64,000 nt of DNA from Ascaris suum (taxonomy: Eukaryota > Nematoda > Chromadorea > Rhabditida > Ascarididae). The notes beneath the pieces are model-generated. The model did not search any database, was not told where the DNA came from, and saw only the letters and a list, made by a program, of their open reading frames with translations. Positions 56,232 to 64,000 of this stretch are shown here, in pieces. Positions within the stretch are counted from its first letter, which is position 1; the number at the start of each line of letters is the position of its first letter. Location: positions 9,828,336 through 9,892,335 of the forward strand of contig CM024174.1 of assembly GCA_013433145.1 (NCBI GenBank). Direction: 5' to 3'. Made by a program: the position numbers and the translations under genes.

Positions 56232-58969
56232 GTTGATTAATTATGATCTATATTTATATTCATCACATTATGCATTTTTTTGCGTAATCGTTTAACGTTA
56301 TCATAAACGCAAACAATTGTGATATTCTTATGAGAAAAAAAAATTCAAAAACAGCAATTATTCGTATTATTCAAATATTAGACAATCATAAAACAAATAG
56401 CGATAATGAAAGTATCCTTAGTGAGAGGCAATCGCATCGGCATTATTTCTTTGCGGAAGCATGTTGCGATTTGATTTTAAAAGAAAACAAATTTCTAAAT
56501 GAATTCCTTTGAAAAATTTCTCGTCAAAACTATCTTACAAAATTGTTCAAAAAATTCCTTTAATGAAATCATCTCAATACTCTAAAAAAATAACCAAAAT
56601 TTCCACATTCATCATATGGAAAAATTGAAATCACAATTATTACTCTCTTTTTTTTGCGTTCATATTCGATCATACAGTGCAAAAAAAAAAAAATTGACAT
56701 CAAAACTATACGAAGAAATACAGTCTATAACATTTGGCCATCGAATGACAATGGAGTCTCTTCGAAGAATGATAGTTATTCTGGGCTAATTACAAAAAAA
56801 AAAAAAAAAATTCCCGTATGAGAAGTACAGCATTGATATAAGCAACAGTCGCGGCTATATAATTCCATGATGCAGCCCTATTAGTGATCCAATAATTATC
56901 GAATGAATAGTGCCGTCGTTTATGTGGCAAACTGGTATAATCATCGACGCGTCTACTAAAGCAACTTTGCTGATTGCACTCGTCACTCGCACAAAAACAC
57001 CAATGTTCGGTGATATCGAACTGAAATATATTCTCTGCAACAGTTATATCAGTATGGAATTATTTTCGCTATATCCTCTGCATGATCACGGTAATGTGGA
57101 TAATAGATATAAGGTGAAATATAATCACTCATCCATCATGAGTATTCTTTCATTCCTTACCCGAGGTGATCGCATTTTAAGGAATGGTTGCACATTTTGA
57201 TTTTCTGGGATCTAAGAGTTTCAACTGTTCGACCGCTGTATGTAAACTATAATCGTTGTTATGTTTTGTAAAGACACCCTCTTGTCATGGCCAAATATCT
57301 CACCTCTCTTCCATCCCCCTCCCCTTTTCCGCAATCACATACAAAGAAGCCTCGAATGCATCCAAGAGAGCTTGCGAACTTAGTATTCGCCATTTCGTGG
57401 AAGAAATTTTCCGAATGAAGTAGAGAAACTGGAGTTCCCGACTGTTCTGGAACATTTGATAATTGCAACTCGTAGGATGATATGATAGAATAACGAAAGT
57501 TTCTCGACTAGGCTTCGAGCAATAAAAATTTCATGTGGTCTCCTTTAAACCACAACTTCAATTAGAGAAATTTTGAGGAGCGGACAGACTAAACAGATGA
57601 AATTTTAAGCGTGGTGCAAGCAAGATTCTTCATGGTCAACGATCCGTGCTGCAAGCGATCGCCGCGTGATTGAGCTAGGTCAGAGTAGAGGGTTCAACGC
57701 TCGTACTGCAATATTTTCCCTAAGCGATGGCGTGAGCTAATATATTTGGTCGAGGTTGGACAGAAGCTTTCCACATGAAGGTGGGGCGCAGATGAACCGA
57801 AGAGGTGTAGAGAAGAATGCACCAGGGTATTCAAGAGATGACATGTCAGAAACGGATGCATAAAGAACAACAAAAGGGATGGGATGGATTGCGGAACATT
57901 AACTTTGGAATAGTGCTGCGTCAAGAGAGTGAACGCTTTCCAGTAGAGTTCACAAAGACGCACATCATGGATACTACGTTCCACAAAGGTCTTTTCGGTT
58001 CGGAATGATGGTCGATAAAAAATAGTGCTGTTGAAGAAGGTTTATGAATCCGTGTTGTACTTGGCGTGGGGTAATGAACTGGCATAGGTCAATGGTATAT
58101 AGATCAGAAAACACCGTTACTGATAGACGCCCAATATGGGTTAATGACACGAGCTTTACTGTTCTACTGTCGGCTGGATGCGACATTGACGAGAAATGCG
58201 GCGTTGTGTTTACTACCTCAGGTAGCGTCAATTACGGTATACTGCGCAAGAATGTATCGGCGAAGAAAGGGACATCATCAATGATCATCCCGTCTCCGTA
58301 GAAGGAAAAAACAATCCTACAGGTATGAAAAACCGCGCAAAAAAGAGCAGTTAAAAGACGTATTCAATTACAAATGACAAAAAAAGACTCCTTAGCGTGC
58401 TATTCAACACTTTAAAGCGAAACCGCGATCGCCGTCGATCAATGAATAAGGACGACCATTTGGCAAAGAGTTGATCAGTTTGCCGCCTTGGGCGAGCAAA
58501 TGACGCGCAACTGGATGAGTGTAACGACTCGCCAGTAAGATAAACGATCAAGAAAGGGCAACCAGGATTGTGGCCAAAGTCCTCGCCTTTGCCAAGCCCG
58601 ATTCGAACGGATGTGCACGTATGAGATAGCAGAAATTGTTCCCCTGATACGTTACAAATGTGATTCACCGTATCGTCAAAAGGACTTATTTTCTCATTTG
58701 TTGTTACCAGTCTTCCAGTCCTCTATCAACAAGATATTTGATAAAAGAAAAATGCCAACGACAAGTCAGCCTTACTGAAGGAATTCATGAGTGCAATCGG
58801 ATGTTGTCCTGCCACTCTTAAAGGAAAAGATGCTTGAGGTCGAGTTCGGCCCAAGGCACCCCTCAACATATACGAAATTGGGACGAAACTGAAGTTCTCA
58901 GTTAACAACTGGGGTGATGGGGTGGGAGAAGACGGGTTGAAAGATTTATCTCTGCCCTGAAGAAACCAT

Positions 58970-59045
58970 CTTCATCCTTTCTCTTCGCCTTCCTCTCCCT
59001 CTCTCTGCCCCCCTCTGCTCTTGTCCCCTCTCTTCTCCATTCTCA
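58970..59045 (+). repeat. Polypyrimidine block
   Basis: About 75 bp is almost entirely C and T on the + strand (runs such as cttcctctccctctctctg). The minus strand gives an artificial Arg/Gly/Glu-rich frame. Such tracts can adopt triplex DNA. No gene is attached. Confidence 0.7.
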
Positions 59046-62000
59046 TACTACCCATACTCGCGACCGGTTTGCGGAAGGTGTACTTTAGATAGCTGAAGAC
59101 ACTCGCGCAGTCGGCTAAAAAGCGTGCGTGCGTGATAAGTAACCACAAAAGTTGTGATTCCAGTTGAGACGTGAACTTATATTTCTTCAAGCAGTCTAGA
59201 ATACTATTATACGGTACATAGATGGCACTGGAAAGAACAGTAAAAGAATGGACTATCACTTGAGTGTGTTTCCAAATATAAGGTAGTATGCTATCAAACC
59301 CAGCTCATTACAACAAAAGACCGACCGATCCTGCAAATATGCAAAGTAAAGATGTAATTTCATGCAGTTTGTGTAAGAATGGTGGGGAAGCCGAAATATC
59401 AGCGGTAAAAGGTCTCACCAGCACTCATTAAGCTCAGTTCAAACAACGCAATCCAAAGAGCCATGAACGAAATTTTGGAGATAACTGTTACAAAACGTCT
59501 GTCATTTGCGTCGGAATCATGAACACCTTTCATTAAGAGAACTGACCTAGTTAAAATATCAGCTGCCTTTATAGTTTTTTATTCTTTCGCGGAGTTTCGC
59601 AAGAGTACCTAATGTCTCCTACACATATTTCTTTCTCCAACTGCTGCAACCGGTCGGCCGGTTGAGTAGATATGCAAGCGGCATATTGTTCCAGTCTCCT
59701 TCGTGCGTTTTTCTCATATTTTGCTCAGTCTTCACTGCATCTTCATATACGCAAAATTTTACCTGGATGAGAGATGTATTTTATGTCATAACTTTTTGGA
59801 ATTTCAGGAAAAAAAGGGCGTTATATGTAAAACCTTGCAATCAGCATGGTAAAAATAATAACCTTTCCTCCTCCCACATAAACGATTGTCTCATCATAAT
59901 AGGAACGCTTCCGCAATCGCCATGCCAGTGTTTTTTCACCAGCACATTAATGGGTACAAGATATAACTAGTCGAAAGAAAACCCCTAAACGCATAGTATT
60001 TTCGGTGTTCAAAAAACAATTTCTATCATAGTATTAAATTGATTTAGACGGACGCTTTTATGAAATTCGCTTTCGATGGTTTTTTCAAATGCCGGGTAAT
60101 GGAATTTTTTAGTGACAATTAATCGAAAATCACAGAACAAAAACGTTGCCTGAATATCGGCGGATTTTTTCTTCCACTATCCCTCTCGTACCGAGATACG
60201 GATAATCATCTGGCCGGATTACACGTCTTATTTCCACATGATTGACAAGAGAACTTTTTGCACCAATCGGTGATTTTTTCTTCCTGTGTTGAGGAAGTGC
60301 AAAAAACGCTTCTGAGCCTCTCATATTACAAGCGGATTTTCTTTTATGTTTTCGAGAAAAAAATTCAAAGGTTTTCAGCCGAAATTTTTCTCTATTAACG
60401 AAGCGATTTGCACCGCCCACTAATTGATCTATTTCATGTAATTCGAATAACGGTTTTTAATGATACGATTCACTGATACGAGTCATATCTTGTTCGGCAG
60501 GACAGTGATTAACGTTTTCCGATTGTCACATCTAAAGAACTCTTCCAAAGAAACTTCCGAAGAACGAAACGTTTAAACAGGTGACCGCAGCAGAAACGCT
60601 TATTGGAGATGATAAACAAACCATGTCGAAATTCGAGGAAAGATAGTTGCTGATTTCGGAAACCTTTGAATGTGCACCGAGACCCAGTTGCGCATGCTGG
60701 TCATTTGTTAGAAACTGCGACGAACAACCTCTTCCAACTCCTGAAACATTCTACTGCAGTGAAGTTCGCCCTCAGCACATTATCTCCGTTTTCATTTAAG
60801 CAAGAAGTGTTGCTTCTTCTTTTCCTAGGTCTTCACACTGACTCGATTGCACTGCCTCCTGTTTTTCTCGTTTAAAGAAAAGTGAATTGATGGTATGTTG
60901 TATTTGTATAACGAAGACAAGGAAATTTCACACTGGCATCGCATGGAGCATTTCATGACGTCCCAGAAATAAGAGGCGTCAGTTAAGGCTGATGCAGTTT
61001 TTCATACTAACATGCGTTGGCATATGTGATACTGACTCATTGACCATGATAGCAGAAACTTAGCTAATTCCGTTGAATACAGACAAATCTTGATGAATTT
61101 CCGGTTGTCATATGGTAGTCATATGCAAATAATAAAACGAGCTGCTTTGGAAAGCTAACAGGTTTCACTAAATTCCCGAACCGTTCATCCTGCATGATAG
61201 TCGCCACCGGATTAAAATCTTTACAGCAAGCATTTCCGTAAATACTTATTCTTCACACGAACCGCTTGGCTAGCAGATTTCGACGAATGTTATTTCCGCC
61301 AATTGGAAGGAATGTTGAAAAGCCCATTCTTATTCCTTGATCTGACTACTAGTGATGTGCTGCGTTACACCCATCATATAACGAGGCTCCACGGAGCAAT
61401 TCTTTGAGTCTTATCTACAGAACCTTTTCCTTGGAGTCTAGGCCATGATAACTTGCTCCCTACAGGAGGATTGGGATAATTCCCACCCTCCCATCCTCCC
61501 AACCGACCAGAAATCCTTTTCCTACACCGCACTGGCCGCTGCTGCGACGTTTATTCCGATGTAGAAGTTTGAGAAAATAGTAAGCTGTTCGCCGATTGAA
61601 AGTTTTCTCCATCTGAAACTGCTCTTCAAGGCAAATTGCTTATTTCAAATCGCTCAGCTCCGCAGAAATGTAAGCTACTATTACAATACAATGATAGGAC
61701 GCTGCTAACAACAATGCGCATTCGATTATGCTAACCATAAAGATCTCAGAAGCGCTGGGAACTTCGAATACTCCCAAGCTTTGTTGTCTTAGACATTAAA
61801 GATACGTATCGCACTTGTCCTTTTACCACAATAAGTCGAAAGTGTAATGATTAAATTTAATCGTGACTTTCCATGCCATTGTGTGCAAATTTTCAATTTC
61901 TTTTCCGAGTAGAAGTTATCATATTTATCGATAGTCTTTTAGATAAGAAGTATTCTTTGTACATACTTCAAAATATTCTCTCAGTGAAATCACCTATAAG

Positions 62001-62211
62001 AAAGCGAGAATTGCTCGTTTTATACTGTTGATAGACATGAGAAGAAATTCCGAAAAAAAAAAACTAATTTGCTATCCGTTTGTTTGTCACATCTATGGAA
62101 TGCATTCGTCTTGCTTCATTGAATGTCCGATGTTAATCGAATTTTTCTTCCGTTCATTAATGCACAAATCCATTAATGAGAATGCTATCTTTTTATGCCA
62201 TTATTGACGAA

Positions 62212-62217
62212 TTTATT
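62212..62217 (-). terminator. Candidate polyadenylation signal of the Ly6-like gene
   Basis: tttatt on the + strand is aataaa on the minus strand, 276 bp beyond the first minus-strand stop candidate at 62493. It supports a minus-strand transcript ending here, although AT-rich DNA produces this hexamer often. Confidence 0.35.
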
Positions 62218-62492
62218 GGAAATAAATACTCTCTGCGATCGATCCTTCATTGAAATGTCATTGCATAACATAAGTGTGTTCAAGCCCCCACATTGAAATT
62301 GTGAGTGTACTAAGGGCATATTTGAGTTGTTTAAGTGACAACTGGACAAGCTGACTGTAACTATTTAGCTGAAGAAGAACACGAGGAAAAATTATTTGTG
62401 GCGGCGGAACTGGTACTTCTAGCGATGTGAGGGCACTGAAGTATAGATGGAAATCCTCATAATTCAATGATGGAAATGATGTGCGGATGCAA

Positions 62493-62932
62493 TCACCTTC
62501 TTGCTACACAGCAAATACTACGAATCTTTTTACCGTAACATGTCAATCCACGTGTTGTGCATCCAGCATGAAGGGCTGCGCAGCAGAATGCCACGTATTT
62601 GGTGCGTTCTGTATAGCGCTTCCTTGTAGAAATGAAAAAGTGATGCAAATCACAATAAAAGGCAAACCAAGTACGGAGATCTTTCCATTGTATCGGTTCG
62701 TGCCGTTGAGGTATAAAATGAAGCACGTTGAGGGGCACGGTTGTGTCTCTCCGGGCCGGTAGTCGGCGCGTACGCAACTTTCATCACTTGCGGTGAGGCC
62801 ATAGTTGCGTTTCAGAAAGAAATGACGCCAATGCCAAACGATGAAGTCGTTGGCGCATGAATAGCAACTGATCGCTAAAAGAGGATTCACCAGAAGCAGC
62901 AACGTCGCCAAAACACATAACAATTCCCCCAT
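62493..62932 (-). CDS. Probable small secreted cysteine-rich protein (Ly6/uPAR-like)
   Basis: Reading leftward from the ATG at 62932, the product starts with a clear signal peptide (MGELLCVLATLLLLVNPLLA) followed at once by ISCYSCAND, a spaced CxxC as in nematode Ly6/uPAR-like proteins. It continues WHWRHFFLKRN, SDESC and PCPSTCF. The first exon probably runs to 62675 with donor gtactt; a 52-56-nt intron would lead to a second cysteine-rich stretch (FCCAALHAGCTTRGLTCYG, then ICCVARR) ending at 62493. The exact acceptor (62623 or 62619) and the true C-terminus are uncertain, and another exon may follow the donor-like gtgatt at 62496. Proteins of this class are secreted or GPI-anchored and often modulate membrane receptors or channels; no partner can be named. 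Confidence 0.5.
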
Positions 62933-62947
62933 CCACGCATCTGAGCT

Positions 62948-62953
62948 CTGAAA
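62948..62953 (-). promoter_or_regulatory. Splice-acceptor motif just before the Ly6-like ATG
   Basis: On the minus strand tttcag ends at 62948, leaving a 15-nt leader before the ATG. Such a short leader behind a tttcag is the classic arrangement for spliced-leader addition in nematodes. It supports both the start codon and the nematode assignment. Confidence 0.5.
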
Positions 62954-64000
62954 TACTTCGTCAATTGATTCACGATAACTACACACTAATTTTGATGAGT
63001 AGACTATGAAGGACTATGAAATGCAGATGGGCCTCATCGAAGCAGCTGATGCATTCAGCGAAGTACAGCTTAAAGCCATAGATAACATCTGCGTTCTTTC
63101 ATGGAGGGCACTGCGGCCTATATATGATGGAAGAGCTGATGCAATGTGGGCTAAAGCGTGAAGCATTGAAAAATTCGATTCAGCGATAAGGAAGCGGAAG
63201 CATCTCGAATTATTAGCATAACGTCGTTTCTATTAAAGGTTTTTATATGGAATTGTTGAGTTCGTTCATTGTCGACTATGAGTGAGTGAATTTAGCGCTG
63301 ATTGGCACCAATAACTTCACGCCACTATGCATGGGGTATTTCATCACACATTTCGGGCAAGAGGGGCGTTAGACTGCTGACGTTGAGAACGAAAGTAGAA
63401 TTTGCTTCAGCATCTAGGCGAAATTTGGTAATTATGCCAGCTAAGATCCGATGTATGGTTAACACATTCATGCGAGAAGACAGTCAAATCGAAATAGTTT
63501 ATTTACACTGCTGCACAAAATCTTTTTGCGACTGCAGAGCGCGAAGACTTCCTGAAAGCCCCAATGACGTCTTTCACGAAGCCATCAAATATCGAAAGTA
63601 CTAGAGCTGCGTTTAGAGCTTTCAGCACCAGTCTTTTTTATCGTCAAATGTTGTCGTTGATTATCACACTTTTGATGAGCCTACGTTGAATATTTTCACT
63701 GCTTACACACTTCGAACTATAATTACGGTTTTATGCGGATGACCATTGTGAGTGACCATCTCAGTGAGCTATGCATCGAGGCCAATGTCATTTTGTCATG
63801 ATAGCTTTCCGTCGGCCTCACGATGAACATCATCTAGTATGAGAACAAAGTTAATCTGTGCGCATGAAAACGTGAACGACTCAAAAGGTCGTTGCTTTGT
63901 CCGTCGATGCTAGTTGGAGAGATGGCAACGATAGACACTAATGAACTTTGTGGTTGTTCTGCCGAGCTGGAAATGATCGGAAGCCGCTTTTGATTTCCCT
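62954..64000. other. Right-hand end of window, no recognised gene
   Basis: No family is recognised. It holds a 51-codon + strand frame (63006-63161) with coding-like composition and a 100-codon frame at 63302-63604 opened by a non-ATG start. Both could be exons of an unknown gene continuing past the window, or chance. Confidence 0.5.

Larger units (their letters stand above)
54633..62211. other. Intergenic region between the channel and the Ly6-like gene
   Basis: About 7.6 kb with no recognised coding sequence. Open frames are at most about 105 codons and resemble no family I know. It includes an AT-rich palindrome cluster (56171-56231), poly-A runs near 56680 and 56795, and a pyrimidine-rich block (about 58970-59045). 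Confidence 0.65.

Noticed and set aside
58595..58625. Possible tRNA T-arm (gattcgaac)
   Set aside because: No matching acceptor, D or anticodon stems can be drawn around it on either strand.

Overview
This window is nuclear DNA from a multicellular eukaryote, almost certainly a nematode. One gene dominates it: a + strand EAG-type voltage-gated potassium channel, the counterpart of Caenorhabditis elegans egl-2 and of Drosophila eag / vertebrate KCNH1 and KCNH5. It is split into 20 coding exons between 23891 and 54185. Every exon can be joined at GT/AG borders with consistent phase to give one open frame of 940 residues. The introns are long (about 0.4 to 3.3 kb). Long pure (AT)n tracts and roughly 60% AT by eye suggest a parasitic nematode with an expanded genome (strongylid- or ascarid-like) rather than Caenorhabditis. 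That placement is inference; the nematode assignment rests on close likeness of the encoded channel to EGL-2 as I remember it, and on a probable nematode-style Ly6-like gene with a splice-acceptor motif just before its ATG.

Layout: 1-23857 is a long stretch without a recognisable gene, holding simple repeats, a 24-bp-arm perfect hairpin (18707-18757), a nested fold-back (13391-13460), a G-run and a GC-rich island about 1 kb before the channel gene. 23891-54185 is the channel gene. Exons 1-4 encode the PAS-cap and PAS/PAC domain, exons 5-6 the linker and S1, exon 7 S2, exon 8 S3, exon 9 S4-S5, exon 10 the turret, exon 11 the pore (GFG filter) and S6, exons 12-13 the C-linker, exons 14-16 the cyclic-nucleotide-binding homology domain with its intrinsic YNL ligand, exon 17 a basic calmodulin-binding-like region, exon 19 a coiled coil for tetramer assembly, and exon 20 a Ser/Pro-rich tail. 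A candidate polyadenylation signal lies at 54627. 54633-62211 is intergenic. 62493-62932 on the minus strand is the start of a probable small secreted, cysteine-rich (Ly6/uPAR-like) protein with a signal peptide. The final kilobase has no recognisable gene.

I see no new multi-gene system. The most interesting structural point is that channel exon 4, a frame-preserving 129-nt exon inside the PAS domain, lies between two self-complementary (AT)n tracts that could pair in the transcript and loop it out. The (AT)n tracts also produce spurious Ile-Tyr open frames, which are not genes.
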